Positions 23,073-36,300 are shown, counted from the first letter of the stretch. The stretch: DNA of 64,000 bases from Amylostereum areolatum (GCA_012932865.1 SAXG01000044.1:62001-126000); one strand, 5' to 3'. Numbers and translations: made by a program. Notes: generated from the letters alone by a model not told the origin.

Positions 23073-24756
23073 TCACTGCCCCTTCACCAAGCTCGCGTTA
23101 TCCGTAAGAATCTTGTTGAGCGAGTCACGATGCAAACAGTTCTCGAAACTGAAGCTCTTTGCAATAGCATCCAACTCCGCCTCGCTCTTTCCCTTGAAGT
23201 GGTCAGCCCACTCCTTCACCAAAAACTCCGAGAGCAGAGTGATACGTGCAAGGCGACCGACGCGATCGGACATCTTCCACACCGGCCATGGGTAGAGGTT
23301 CTGGTTCTCCGTGGGGATCTCCTTCTGTATGAGGTCGATGAGCGGCTGGTAAATATGTTGTACTTGCGAAGTGTCCGCGCCCCACGCATCAACGGCCAAA
23401 CGATGCTTCTTCGCCAGAAAGTCCTTGAAGAGAGTCATATATGGCGACTCGCGAGAGACGTGCACCATGCCCTGAAAGCCGATGTCTTTGTATAGCCAGA
23501 TAGACCAGCTGAGACGGTCCTGATCGTCATTGTTAGCGTGCAACAGACGAGAACGACACCAGTCACACCTTGTTATAAATGGCCAGCTGGTCTTTCAAAA
23601 CCAACATGCGTTCGTCGTTGATCAAGTCTGTCTTGCCCCTGTCGTACTCCTTGCGGGCATACACAGGCCCCCATTCGCCGTTCCATACGCACAACCCATG
23701 TGTATCCATCCACTCCCGTTTTTTCTCGTAGCTCCGCCTTAGCCGCGTACGCTGCACCTCCGTGCTCTCGTATTTCTCCGGGGAGGCTGGGAAACCGAAC
23801 AACGAGTAATCGTGGATGCCGTACCCAACATTGTTCCATCGTTTCCATGCGTCGCCAAAATGCGTGAAGTCGGATGCGAAGGTGTTACCGTCAAAGAAGA
23901 TCGGGTGCTTGTCGTCGATCGCTCGAATGGCGTCGTGCACGCGATTGTACCATTCAACGACGCGCGTATGCTTTGAGTCGGTAGGCTCGTTGAGAGGGTT
24001 GTAGCCCGCGATCCAAGTATTCCCAACGTAGTGCTTTGCGAGCTCCTCCCACAGCCAAACGGCACGGTCCTGGAAGTCCTTGTGAATCCAAAAATTCGCG
24101 ATATGCCCACCCGCGTCCGAGTGCCAGTCAGTGTTCTGCCCTCCGGGGACGGTGTGCAGGTCGAGGATGGTGTAGATGCCGTGCTTGGCGCATAAGTCTA
24201 TGACGCGGTCGAGATGCCTGAAACCCTCCGGCTTCAAGACGCGGGGGTTCATATCATCTGCATAGAGTATAAGCACAGGCGACAACGGTCAGGAAAGCGC
24301 TGAATGAAGACCTTCAAAATGACGATAGTTGAAGGCGATCCGGATGCAGTTCAACCCCAAACTCTTGAAATATTGCGCATCGGCGTCCCGGAAAAAATAC
24401 TCCAGAAACTAAGCAGATATGTCAGCAACAGCACATGTTCAGAATTGGATGACATACCTTGTCGAAAAAGAACTCTGACTTCTCGGCCCCAATGGTTTCT
24501 GCCAACTGGTCGCGAATTTGGAACTCACATCCCGGATAGCCTAAATGACAAATATGAGCAATAAGTCTAGGAACACACGGTACCCGAGCCTGCCTGATAT
24601 GAAGTTCTCCATGCTGCACGTAGGTATGAGTAGATGGTATACATCGTTAGTGGCAGACACGCACTTCATCCATCCGCCGAGGCCCGCGCCTCTGAGGATG
24701 ACCTCCTCGTCTTTATCGTTGACGATCTTGGTGCCAGATATTTTGAGGTAAGACAT
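23073..24756 (-). CDS. Glycoside hydrolase family 5 enzyme, apparently intracellular
   Basis: A retaining glycosidase with a TIM-barrel fold. Six exons join in frame, the first from the ATG at 24756 (MSYLKISGTKIVN, then ILRGAGLGGWM). Sequence landmarks are YPGCEFQIRDQLAET, FFRDADAQYFKSLGLNCIRI, LDLHTVPGGQNTDWHSD, the acid/base Glu in YNPLNEPTD, HDYSLFGFP, the nucleophile Glu in WNGEWGPVYARKEY, and WSIWLYKDIGFQGM. A further domain of about 100 residues follows the barrel. No signal peptide is present, which fits the cytosolic GH5 proteins of basidiomycetes rather than secreted cellulases or mannanases. Substrate is not deducible; a beta-glucosidase on glycolipid or glucan fragments is one option. 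Confidence 0.88.
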
Positions 24757-25212
24757 GACGGGAACAGGGAAAGGTTGGAAAGTCCATGTTCTGCGCTTTA
24801 TGCGAGGGTGGTGGACCGGGAGGGAATGGTGGGCCGAATGGAGGAGGTCAGATGAAAGAATTGGAGACAGTTTCGACTCCCAAGGACAGTTGTCGGTCCG
24901 AGGTTACGCCGTCGACGGTCCCTCGTTGAATGTTCTTCCGGACTTGGGGGTTGTCCAAATCTGCAAAGGATAGCACCGGCGGTTCAAACGTGTCAAGAAC
25001 CAGTGGAAGCAGCTTGAGGAAACAGCGACAGTTGGTGTGAGAAGAACAGGAAGGCAATTGAAGTCGCGACCCGCGAGAGGCGTTTGTCTTGGAATTGAAG
25101 CCAAGAACAGTCAGTGCCACCACCAACATCCCTCGGGCTCTTTACATTTCCTCGACATACTGACAGAACGACAGACGGCCAAACACACACAGTCTCGACA
25201 TTGAACGTTCTC
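24757..25212. other. Divergent promoter region between GH5 and UCH genes
   Basis: No gene seen. It should hold start sites for both flanking genes. Confidence 0.5.
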
Positions 25213-26858
25213 ATGAACGACCTTTCCGCAAACGGGCAGGACAGTGACCATGCAGTACACGATCTGGTTGGTGGACCCTTTGCCGTCGTTGAATCCGATC
25301 CCGGTGCGTCCCCACCCCTCTCTCTAGCCCTCCGACTTTGATGTTTATTCTGAAGGTGTGTTTACCAGTCTCATCCGTAGCCTTGGGATGCGCGGTCTTG
25401 AAGTCGTCGAATTGTATGGCATCGAACCGTGGGCTGTCTCCCACCTGAAGCCGCATGGCCTCATTTTCTGCTTTCTATGGCACAAGGATGCCCATCGGCC
25501 TGCCGACTTCGATGACCCATCCGCAGAACAAGTCTGGTTTGCTAATCAACTCAATGATGACGCCTGTGCGTCCCTCGCTATCCTCAACGTCCTCCTTAAC
25601 TGCCCTGCATGCGATGTTGGAGATCAGCTACACGAGTTCAAGGCTGAGACGCAGGCCATGTCTCCTGTGGTGAGCCTTTTTCTCTGTTTCAAGCTTACCG
25701 AAGGATATATCTTTCGCAGTAAATGACCGTCTGTATCTCAGATGAAAGGCCTCGCGATCTCCAACTCACCATTCATTCGCCGCGTCCACAACGCGCTCGC
25801 ACGGTGCGCCGTTTATGGCTGCTCATACCATATTCCCTCGTCTAACTTCCCGCCCCTAGGCCATCTGACATTCGCGCAGCCCAAAATACTCTATATATAT
25901 CCACTGTCGACCACGTCCCCCAACCAGATGACCCTCCCACGAAACGCCGTAAAACCACTTCTACATCTACCCAGAAACCCAAAGGAAGCAACACGGTGGA
26001 TGAGCAGGGCGAGGAAACATTTCACTTCATCGGCTATGTACCTGCCTACGGTAAAGTATGGGAGTTGGACGGCCTCAAGTCGGGTCCTCTTGAAGTCGGG
26101 GAGATGTCGGCAGGAAGCGCCAACTCGCCCCACAACACGGAAGAATGGATGGATATCGTCCGCCCCGCTCTCCGAATGAAAATGGACAAATACGGTGGTT
26201 CAGACGGTGGTGAAAATATCCGATTCAGTCTCATGGCTCTTGTCGACGACCAGTACGCCGTCGCTAGCGACAAACTGTCCTTTCTCAGGCGAGAAAGGAC
26301 GGCCTTAGAAAGACGGTTAGACTCCACGTCAAGTGTTTGGCGACATCAGGTATCTCTCTTCCACCGTCTTGCGCAGCAGTCTCGTTTGACCGACGCATCG
26401 CCAGGTCGATCCAGCTTTGCTAGACAGTTCGGACAACGTCTTCTCGACTTCTGTTACGAACTCTAGCCATGGCTTCGCCTCTGACTTTGGGTATCAAACC
26501 ATCCAAATGCAGCGACGTGTTTATGAGTTATCGGAAGATGAGTTGGTCCCGGCGTGGACAGCCTGCATGCAAGAAGCTATCCGCGCAAAGGTCGGGGTCG
26601 ACGACGAGCTTTCCAAGTCGATGAACGCTAGCGTAAGTCTGTGCTACTGCCGTTGGTTTCAAATCTTTTCAGAAGGTTTTCGGGCAGGATGATCATATCA
26701 GGCGAACATGGGACTACGCGCCCTTCGTTCAAGAGTTCATCAAGGAAGCGCAAGAGCAAGGCTTGCTCGACGCGTTGTTAGATTTAGAAGACGGCGACGG
26801 GAAGGCACATGTAGCAGCGCCGGGAGCGCGTAGGGCCAAGTCGAAACGCGAGACGTAA
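25213..26858 (+). CDS. UCHL5: UCH37/UCHL5-type ubiquitin C-terminal hydrolase
   Basis: A cysteine protease of family C12 that trims ubiquitin, usually bound to the proteasome through RPN13. Exons 25213-25303, 25356-25669, 25742-25803 and 25860 onward join in frame. SDPGVFTSLIRSLG opens the catalytic domain; VWFANQLNDDACAS supplies the oxyanion Gln (about 95) and catalytic Cys (about 101); FHFIGYVPAYGKVWELDGL supplies the His and Asp. Between Cys and His the crossover loop carries a basic KRRKTTSTSTQKPKGSN stretch. The last exons give RRTWDYAPFVQEFIKEAQEQ and a Lys/Arg-rich end, matching the ULD tail that binds RPN13. Exon edges between about 26330 and 26417 are uncertain. Confidence 0.88.
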
Positions 26859-26974
26859 AACTAAATGGTAGCAGACAGTAGCCCGCTATGTACAACACTA
26901 TATTCTCTTTCATCCTTCTCTTGCTTTTGGATGAAGGAAGTTGGTACGGACACGTGACGTCTACAGGAAAGGCT

Positions 26975-27466
26975 GCACCGCGGGCAGAAGTCCATTTTTT
27001 CGGAGTCGAAACATATTCGAAATGGGCGACGAAAGTACAAATACCAATCGTGTTTTTACCTGGACAAAACACATTCCAAACATGTCCTTTCAGGCACATG
27101 TTCCTGCCTCGTGTACCCTCCTAAAACTTGAGGTTTCTGCCATGGGCAGCTATGAGTTCGAAATAAAGCCTTTTAGGACCATATTCTCCCTAAATTAAGC
27201 AGTTAGAAACCGGTTCCCCAAGGAGAATCAGTTTCGATTAGGAAAAGATCCGCCAAAAATTGCCCTGAAGCTTCTAATTTCAGATCAATCACTGCTCGTG
27301 GCGAAAATTTCTAGTTTTGGAAGGGTACATGAGGCAGGAACATGTGCCTGAGAGGACATGTTTGGAATGTGTTTTGTCCAGGTAAAAACACGATTGGTAT
27401 TTGTACTTTCGTCGCCCGTTTCGAATGCATTTCGACTCCGAAAAAATGGACTTCCGCCCGCGGTGC
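26975..27466. mobile_element. Foldback / MITE-like element with about 157-bp inverted arms
   Basis: The left arm (about 26975-27131) and right arm (about 27310-27466) are inverted copies with only scattered differences. Outer ends read GCACCGCGGGCAGAAGTCC and, inverted, GCACCGCGGGCGGAAGTCC. The roughly 180-bp centre is AT-richer and has no gene. Both arms hold a frame encoding the same peptide pattern (VQIPIVFLPGQNTFQTCP), an expected effect of the repeat. No clear target duplication is visible. A non-autonomous DNA element is the simplest reading. Confidence 0.7.
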
Positions 27467-27618
27467 TGGTGTGATGTCGCGTTCGGTCCTTCGGACCACT
27501 TTGCGTTTCGCAGTCTTGACCGTAACCCTTTGTCTATAAGCGATGCTTGCATCCTATAAACACCGCCACGACTAAGCCCCGGCCTGCCACATTCTTGTCT
27601 TCAGCGTCCTCTTCTAAG

Positions 27619-30220
27619 ATGCGTCCTACGACGAGGTCTCGTACCGGTAAACTTCCCGGCGCACCCAATTCGAAGTCCACCGCGCCTTCAGCTTCGGCCT
27701 CACTAGCTGCCACAGACGACGAAGTGTGGGTTGACCACGACGACTCTTCGTATTCTGAGTCCGACGATGATCACGGTATCCTCTTCATTGCTGCGTGACC
27801 TGGGATATGTCTTGACGATTGAATAGAGGAAATAGAGGATAGAATGGCCAAGCGCGGGAGGACGACCGTGAAGGCCCCATCTAAACGGAAGCAACCAGTC
27901 AAGAGTACACCACAACGGAAGAATAAGGGTCGACTTCAAGCTCTTCCCTCAATGCCCCTAGATATACTTTATGAGGTTTGCCCACATCTCACATTCTACT
28001 TAACACCCGCCAAACGACCATACCAGATTTTTGGCCACTTGGCTCCTAGCGACTTGGTCCGCCTGTCACGCGTCACCAAAGCCTTTCGCCAACTACTTGT
28101 TTCAAAGCAGTCTGTATTCTTGTGGAAGCAAGCGTTCGAAGATCTCGTGGGAACACCTCCGTCCCCTCCCGACATATCTGAGCTCGAGTGGGCGAACCTA
28201 CTTTTTGGCGGCTCTTTTTGCCAAGTGTGTACTTTCTCCTGCCGCTTCGTTGTCACTCTTCGCTAAATTTATCGCGCTAGAACTGTGGTGCAAAGTCAGT
28301 CCACAAGATTTTGTTTGCACTGCGCCGACGCCTCTGCAATAGCTGTATAACGACAAAGTAAGTTGCGACGTTGTCTAAGTCTGAGGATCCATTTTCAAAA
28401 AACGTCAGGCTGGTCAAGTCGGGCAACATCTCCATACCACCCCGGTATGGCCCTTATCTCTCTCCTTACAATGTCCGAAGGGTCTTGCCTACATACATTT
28501 GTAAGTTTGGCGAATCCTCCCTCAGGCTCGTCCTTCGTGACCATGATTTGATTCACGCGCTAGCCTATGAACGTCGTTGCACTGGCTGGTGGCTTAATCA
28601 ATCCGATGTCAATAAGTTTTTTGAAGACCTGGATACCTTTTCCGAGGGAGCTCGATGGAGCCAGTTTGAGTTCTGTGTGCAAGATTTCATTAGTATCAAG
28701 GAGCAAGACATGGTAGTACACAACGAGGTAAGCTTCCTCATCTATATCAACAGCCAAGCCCCGCTTATAACTGGCTACATATCAATTGACAGCACACGCA
28801 GAAATGTGTCCTATGGGAAAGGATGAAGGCGGAACGTCGCAACGAGGAGCTTGCTCAGTCAAAAAAAGCTCGCCAAAACCAGTGGGTGATACCTTTTATG
28901 GGCGGCGACCGGGGACTCAAGCATAACATCCATAGAATCACGTCACTTTTCCTCGGGCTTGGGTTTGTGGAGAGTGACTTGTCGCTCATATGGAATCTGC
29001 GCGATGTATCCGTGGCCAAACCTCTTACCGACAAAGGTAAGGCCCATACATTGAGCACTACGCACCATGTTATTTATCGCAGTCGAAACCTAGCTTGGGA
29101 ACGTCTTTATCCCATTCTGGAGCCCATCGCAAGAAGAGCAAAGGAGCATCGTCTCGAAGTTGAACTCCACACTCGTCGTATCAACCGCACCAAGGTTGTT
29201 CAAGAAATCTACTGGAACATTGTGAAAGCGTCCATCCCACCGGGTGATGTTCCCTTCATGCCCTCCCCTAAACAGTGTTGTGAGGTGCCCAGCGTCCAAG
29301 AAGTTGTAGAACGAGATGTTCCGGAAGTTACAGACCAGTGGAGATCGCGGGTCGAAACAATCATACAATCCGAGATAACGCCTATACGCGACGCCATGTC
29401 TGCGTTGAAGAGAAATCTGGTTCCCACACACGCCTCCTTGGATTTGGCCACTACTGTTTTCCAGCAGCCTACCCGTTCCGGCGCCTGCTACGGATACAGC
29501 TTTTTGGCCATGTTCAACGGCCCTACGTCCTTTATGCATCGCAGGTACAACGATAGCTTCAAACTCGCCGAACCTGACTTTCGTGCTCGCGATATGATTA
29601 TCGAGATCTTACACGAGCTCGATTTGGACGAGAAAGTAACAACAACGTTGGAACTTGACGACTTGGACGCCCGCTTTTTTTGCAACACCTGTCAGCCCGT
29701 AAAACAATGGGACGGCGCCGGTCACAACTATGTGTTCAGAACTATTGCATATACGTGGAGATCTCTGGTGCGTGCGCCTTTTCCTTGTGGTTGTATCGTC
29801 TGATTATTGTGTCAGGTTGATCATTGCACACTCGTACATTCCACATCACGAGGACAATTTCGTCAACTGAGTGCTGAAGAAACAGCCAAAGCAAGGGAAT
29901 ACACGGAGTCCTCCCCACATAATCCGACTAGGCAACTCTTTTGGGGCTGTTTACACTGTAACGACCATCTCCCTGATCTGTGGTCTTCGGTCAACTGGTG
30001 GGATCTCGACACAACCAAAGAACACTTAAACTCGAGGTGATATTCTAGATCTTACTTCCACGTTTCACTTCGCGTTGACCGAACAATTTTTAGACACGCC
30101 ATTATAGCCCCTGTGGAGAACATCGACTACTTTTGGTCCCCGGCTAGTGCTATGACACGGAATAGTAAAGGCGTAGTTGCCTTTCCAATAAGTGACTCGC
30201 AGGGTAGTAGTACTGATTAG
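27619..30220 (+). CDS. F-box protein with zinc-cysteine motifs, tandem copy A
   Basis: F-box proteins bring substrates to SCF ubiquitin ligases. Early exons 27619-27775, 27827-27975 and 28027 onward join in frame. An acidic N-terminus and a basic KRGRTTVKAPSKRKQ patch lead to the F-box (LPSMPLDILYE + IFGHLAPSDLVRLSRVTKAF), then PPDISELEWANLLFG and a zinc-type Cys group (FCQ, NCG, RRLCNSC). The remainder is a long helical region (AWERLYPILEP, VPFMPSPKQC), a domain of FFCNTCQPVKQWD type, WGCLHCNDHLP, and a final exon with HAIIAPVENIDYFWSPAS. This architecture is a large basidiomycete family. The tandem copy B follows 296 bp later in the same orientation. Confidence 0.78.
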
Positions 30221-30515
30221 TGAGCCTCTTACATACGTCTCACTTGAATACAGTCTCTAGTAGCTTTTTCACTGCATCCGTCCTGACCTTGAGTACTCGA
30301 GTACTGAGTCCGTCGAGGCTCGACGGTCGAGCCCTCGGTACGAGTACTGTGTACTTCGCAGAATCGCATTTGTCCCATATATTTAAAATATTATCACTCA
30401 CCTGACAGCAGACCGTGTGAATATTAGCACGTGTAGTGGCGCGTCCAGTTTGAGCAACGCGCAACGCCAGAGTCATCGACCACTTTCTTTGCTACATATC
30501 AGCTCCTCCTCCGAT

Positions 30516-33115
30516 ATGCGTCCCACAACAAGAAGTCTTACAGGAAAGCTTCCAAGGCTATCCGAGACTGCGCATGTGCACTCATCCTCGACTACAGAGG
30601 ATGTCGACATTACGGATTCAAATAAGCCCTCAGGCTCCGGCGATGATCATGGCATGTATCTCATCTATCCTTGGTATGACCCTGTTACCAACTTTGTTGT
30701 AAGTAGGCGACAGTTTGCGCAGGACGAAGAAACGCGTAAAAATGATTTCGAAGCCGAAAAAACCATCTCCACGACAGAAGAAAGGGCGTCTACAGGTCCT
30801 CCCGTCTATGCCACTCGATATCCTTTACGAGGTTTGCCTGCATTTAACCACTCAAATGTAGCTCACTCTAACTAGACCCCAGATCTTCGGCCACCTGGCC
30901 CATGGAGATCTGGTTCGCCTGTCGCGCGTGACTAAAGCCTTTCGCGAGCTACTTCTTACGAAACAATCCGCTTTCCTGTGGAAAGAAGCGTTTGAAGGTC
31001 TCGTCGGCACACCTGCTTGCCCTCCAGACATAACTGAACTTGAATGGGCCAACCTCCTTTTCGGGGGGTCTTTCTGCCATGTGAGGTCTCGTTGTACATA
31101 GTATCCTCCGGGACACTTACAGTGAACAGAGCTGTGGCCAGAAATCGGTTCACAAGGTGCTATTCGAATTGCGCCGCCGTCTCTGCAGCAAATGTATACC
31201 CATACAGTGTGTTGCCTCATCTTTCCTCGCATGTCTATGCTGAACAGAAGCTCAGGCTGGTTGCCCCGTACTCTTACCCCATACCTGAGCGATACAGCGA
31301 GATCAACCAGGATCTCCATATGCTAATGATCAGGGCTCTTCCTACAACTTCCATAAAGGGTAAAATCGGCAGCTTTCACCTCAGAAGGATTCACCGCTGA
31401 CTTCTCCCTGGCTAGCTTCCGGCCACAGTTACCGTCGGTACTGCAATCGGACCGATATTGACAGGCTCTTCGAGGAATTGGGTGCCTTTTGCAACGGTGC
31501 CAAGGGCGATGTGATAACGCTAGCAAAGGATTTCTGTCAGGCGAAGATGCGAGATGTGCAAGCGCGTGACGAGGTGAGCCATTGCAACGATCCAAATGCC
31601 ATACTCTCACGACGCCATGTCCACCCATTGCTAGCACACGAAAATATGTAAGGAATGGGAATCCCAAAAAGCTGCTGGTCGGTCGGATGAGCTTCAAGTA
31701 ATCAAAACTGCCCGGAAACAACGGTGCGTGTTGCCATTCACGACAGTTTGAGAACCCTAGCCAAATACTCCTTTCATAGTATCATCTCGCTCTTCTCCCA
31801 GGCTGGTTTCGTAGAGAATGACTTGGAAGTTATATGGCACATGCGTGATGTTTCTGTGGCCAAACCCTTGACTGATAAAGGTGTGTTCCATTCCCTGTTA
31901 TGTAAAGCTTCGCTCATCCACACCCACATCTCAGCATGGGAACGTTTGTACCCTACCCTAGAGCCTGCAGTCAAGAAATGGCAAAGGATGCGGATTCTAG
32001 GCGAAATCCAACGCCGTCGCAATGAACGTATTAGCGCCGTCGAAGAAACCTACTGGATGGTTCTGAAGACGTCTGTTCCGCCAAATATGGTCCCGTTCAT
32101 GCCCACCGATGTGCAGTGTCGCGATTGGCCTGCGATTCAGGCAATAATCGACCCAGATGCTCCGGAGATCACAAACGACTGGCGGTCACTCTTAGAGACG
32201 ACCATCCGATCCGAGGTTCAGCATATGCAAAACCTTGCACTTGCGCAGAGGGCGGAGTTGGCATCCATGGTGCCTTCCATGACAGAACGTTCCACTGGCG
32301 ACGATCCATTCACTTGCCTCCATTTGGCGACCACCGTCTTTCAACAACGCTCGTCCCGCTTCGCCTACTACGGATATAGCATCCTGGCTCTGGATGGCCC
32401 GTCGTCGAACTCGGGTTTCTACACATTGCTCAAGTACCACGACAAGGTTTCTGACGTTCAGTTCTCCAAGCGCGGTAGTGAGGTAGTCCTCGACATATTG
32501 CGGGAGCTCGGGTTGAATGATCAAACTACGACAGCGGTGGAGCTTGACGAACTGGACATTCACTTTGCATGCACTCGATGTCCTCCCACGAGGCAATGGG
32601 ACTCCTTCACAAATAGGCCTTCAAACGGATTTTATTCAAACAACTGGCAATCCCTAGTAAATTCATCGTTCACTGCGGTATGTAATACTCCTGACCCGAT
32701 TTGTTAGGTCGATCATGTCCTAGTTCAGCATGCCACCGATTACAAAATGCGTCAACTCACCCCAGAGGAGACCGCCGACGCAAGGAGACGCGTGAAAGAT
32801 TCACCACACCACTGCTCTCGTCGGCCACGCTGGGGCTGCTTACACTGTAATGATCATATCCCCGCTCAACCGGACTCCACAGCTTCGTGGTGGACGATCG
32901 ATGTTGCAAAGGAGCACCTCAACTCCAAGTACGTCTCTCAGGCTATCTCTTGTTCTTGCTATTCGACATCTCAAGTTGACCCAACCCGCATCCGTAGACA
33001 TGCGATTGCAGCGCCTAAAGAAAATGCAGACTACTTCTGGGCTCCAGCCTTCATGCGAACTCCAGGTCAACGGCAGTTTATCCCGATCCCCGGTAGTGAA
33101 TCTCAGAGCACATAG
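30516..33115 (+). CDS. F-box protein with zinc-cysteine motifs, tandem copy B
   Basis: Paralogue of the preceding gene with the same start (MRPTTRSLTGKLP against MRPTTRSRTGKLP), the same exon order, F-box (IFGHLAHGDLVRLSRVTKAF), PPDITELEWANLLFGGSFC, RRRLCSKC, DVSVAKPLTDK, AWERLYPTLEP, VPFMPTDVQC, FACTRCPPTRQWD, WGCLHCNDHIP and a final HAIAAPKENADYFWAPAF. Exons 30516-30655, 30723-30831 and 30883 onward are supported by phase. The junction after CSKCIPIQC (about 31190-31250) needs a very short or odd intron, so a small lesion there is possible. Confidence 0.7.
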
Positions 33116-33341
33116 GCTGATGGAACTGGTGCTTTCTCGACGTCTGCTATACTCGTTCCTATTTCTAATAAATTGTTACCACAATGCTTGATCTGTGGAC
33201 GCTGAAGTTGTCGATGTCCGATAACTTCAGCCCAGATGTCCTTGCGAGACTGGTATTCAGAGGAGATAAATCAATTATACACAATCATATCAGAATCCAC
33301 GCACAACGTCCATACTCTCAAACACATAAGTTAGAGAAAAC
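33116..33341. other. Short intergenic stretch
   Basis: Between F-box copy B (+) and glutaminase copy 1 (-). No feature seen. Confidence 0.5.
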
Positions 33342-36300
33342 TCACTCCCCATAGCTCGGTGGTGCATCCATCCTCTCCGCTCTCATCATCAGCACCTCTC
33401 GCCTCAATCCCTCCAAATCTTCCCTCAACCTCGCCGCCTCCGCATCCCCCTGGCTATCGTTCGACGAGCTTCCCCCTGCCTCAGCTCTCCACCCTCTCCT
33501 CTCCCTCGAGATCTGTTCGGATGAATCCCGACCCGCCCCCTCATCCCCACTCCCCGCGTACCGCCCAGGCACCGCCCCGCCATTATCCGCCATATTCCGC
33601 CTGAGCTCCTTCAACTCCTTGCTCGACAGATGCGCGAGCGGAATCGCCGCACCCAAAGGCACTGGAGGTAACGCTCTACGATCCACCGCCGGCGGCGACG
33701 TCGGTGGCGATCCTGTCACTGTGCTCCCGTAGGGATTGTACAGACTGAAATCACTGTCCGTTTGTGTCCGCGCGTGCCCCGATTCGTTGGCCCGACCCGG
33801 ATCCTCCTTCGTCTCGAGAGACGGGCGCGATGAACGGCGTCACAGGTCACCCCGCCATGTCCTTCCCGAGAGCGATCGTATTCCTGCCCCGTGATCGCCC
33901 CACGCAATGGCGAAAGCTCCTCGATGTCTTTGGAGCCGCCTGCGGCCGACAGCTCCGCTGGTGTCGAGCGACATGTTGCGTCCGTGGCCGTTCCGCTGTT
34001 TCTGATTTCGCCTACGCCAGAAAAAAAATGCCAAGCCGACGATGGCAGCGAGGCCGGCGAGGCCACCCACGACGCCCCCTGCGATTGCGCCCGTGTGCGA
34101 GCCGCTGGAGGTGCTATCGTCGGTGCTGCCCGAAGCGCCACCTGAGGATTGGCTGACGACCTAAAGGTGCATATACAGCACCTACGGCAGGACTAGCAGG
34201 TGACGTGAGCCTTCAAAACCCATATGGAAGCACACGATGAAGCTTACCTGCCAGCCCCACCGACCAAACCACCACTACTGCTAATATACCTATCAGGGAA
34301 GATGCTGCTGGTGGCATTGAACGACGCTCGGTTGTGTACCGCAGCGATGATGTCCGTCTGTGCCTGTCCATTACCCAGTGCGGCCGCAGCGAACATGCCC
34401 CAACCTATGTCATGCGTTTTGAGTCCTTCGTCCATTGGATAACCGAGGGGAAGTGAACTCACTCGCAGCCGCCAGCGTCGAATTTGAGCTGTCAATCGGA
34501 AACCCGAACTGAGTATTGGATCCGGATACTTTGAGGTTCGCAATGAACTTGGCTTGCGCATCGAACACCTGCCCAGCACCCTAGTAAGCACGCCGCTCCA
34601 ACCGCCACTATGCAGAGGAAAACACGCACCGCAGAGTTCACGAGATTCGTTCCCAACCATCGATCCGCAAAGAGGTTGTATCCGATGGAAAAGCTCGGGG
34701 TTTGCCCATACGCTAGTAACATGTGCTTGTCTGAGTCGAGCGCGCCGCTCTCCCATTCGGTATACAATGACTTCGCTTGATCCTGTCGAAGCGTTCAGCG
34801 AGATGCTCTCGGCAGATTCTGTAAAGACATACCGAATACTTCTGCGCGTCGGCCGTTTGGCCGAGCTTAGAGCTGATTCCCGACATAGCTTGGATGGCGA
34901 TGATGCCTTTGATCGCGAGGTTCGTCTGGTTGTTCGTCGAGAGCATGTCCGCAGATACGCTGATGACAACGACAGGGGTGTGAGGATAAGGAGATCAGAA
35001 AAAGAAGACGAAACGTACGTATCGTGCGGTGCCACAGCAATACCTCCCAGATAGTCAGCCCACTTCTTCAAGAGGGAATACTACACGATATCAATCTTCT
35101 TCAGTCGTAGCCCCGAGCATTGTAAGGAGGAAGCTTACGTATCGGCTGATGAGCGAGTTGTCGCCACTGGCTTGCGCCTGAGCATAGGCCATGATGAGCA
35201 TATTGCCCGTCTCTACAAATACCACGCGTGAGATGCTTTCGCAACGAAGAGCAGCAGAGTATTCTCACGCTCGACGCTCTGGTTATGCGCTATATTGGAC
35301 CCTTGAGCGGAGGGATAACCAGTACCTGCTCGCACCAACGTCAGGCCGATTATATCAAGGCAAGATGAATACAACGAACCAAGATCCGCCGCGGCAAAGG
35401 AGATGGTATATTGTGAGGACGTCTGGAAGCGAAGGAGGGGTTCGAGCAGCGGCGCGCCGAGGGATGGATCGATATGCATGAACATCGGGAACGACGCATA
35501 TAGTGTCTCCACAGGGTTAACACGACTAGAGCGTTCACGGATATCAGGAATGGGCGCACACTTGGTGAATCGGCACATACATACTTTGGATTAGCCGCTC
35601 CAGTATCCCGCATGAACATCATCACATCCGACGTATTCCATGTCCCGTCCGTACCCTTCGCAACAGACAGCTGCGTGGTACCAAACACTTGTCGAGTGGC
35701 GAGGGAAACCAGGTCGGCGTAGTTTGGGCCCGCGATGGCCGAGCTTGCCGCGCCAGTGATTTTATCATCCACCTGATGGGCGCGCGTCCTTGCCGCCTCG
35801 AAATCGCTGAGGAAATCGTCGATCTATTACGACTGTCCTATTAGGCCGATAAAAACGACGATAAACCCGCAGAGAACTCACGAGAGAGCCTACGTCCTGG
35901 TTGTATTGAGACGCGTAGTATAACGCGCGCTTCGTAGTTGTACCGGTCAAGTCTTTGTACTGCACCGCGGCGGAATCGTCGGTTTCGAATGTATGCCCAA
36001 TCGCATAAACGATCGGAGTGGCTGTGGCGCGGATGCTCCCGAGGTCTTTTGCAAAACTAAACACGGGCCATGAACTGTAAATGGATCGGTCATCGGTTCG
36101 CACACAATTAGAGAGCGAGTCACACTTACAGGTTGGTGTTCCCGTTTATAGCTCGGAAAGTCGCGTCTAGCTGTCCGTCGAGGGTACCATTGGCCACAAA
36201 AGACGGTCGCGCGACGATATCAGGCGCCGTCGTGTATGTGACCGACCCATCCTGAGTAAATGCAAATTTGAACAGAAGCGGGGAGAAAATTTTGTCTGGG

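Noticed and set aside
26888..27499. Similar peptides encoded on both strands around 27 kb
   Set aside because: They arise from the inverted arms of the foldback element, not from two genes.
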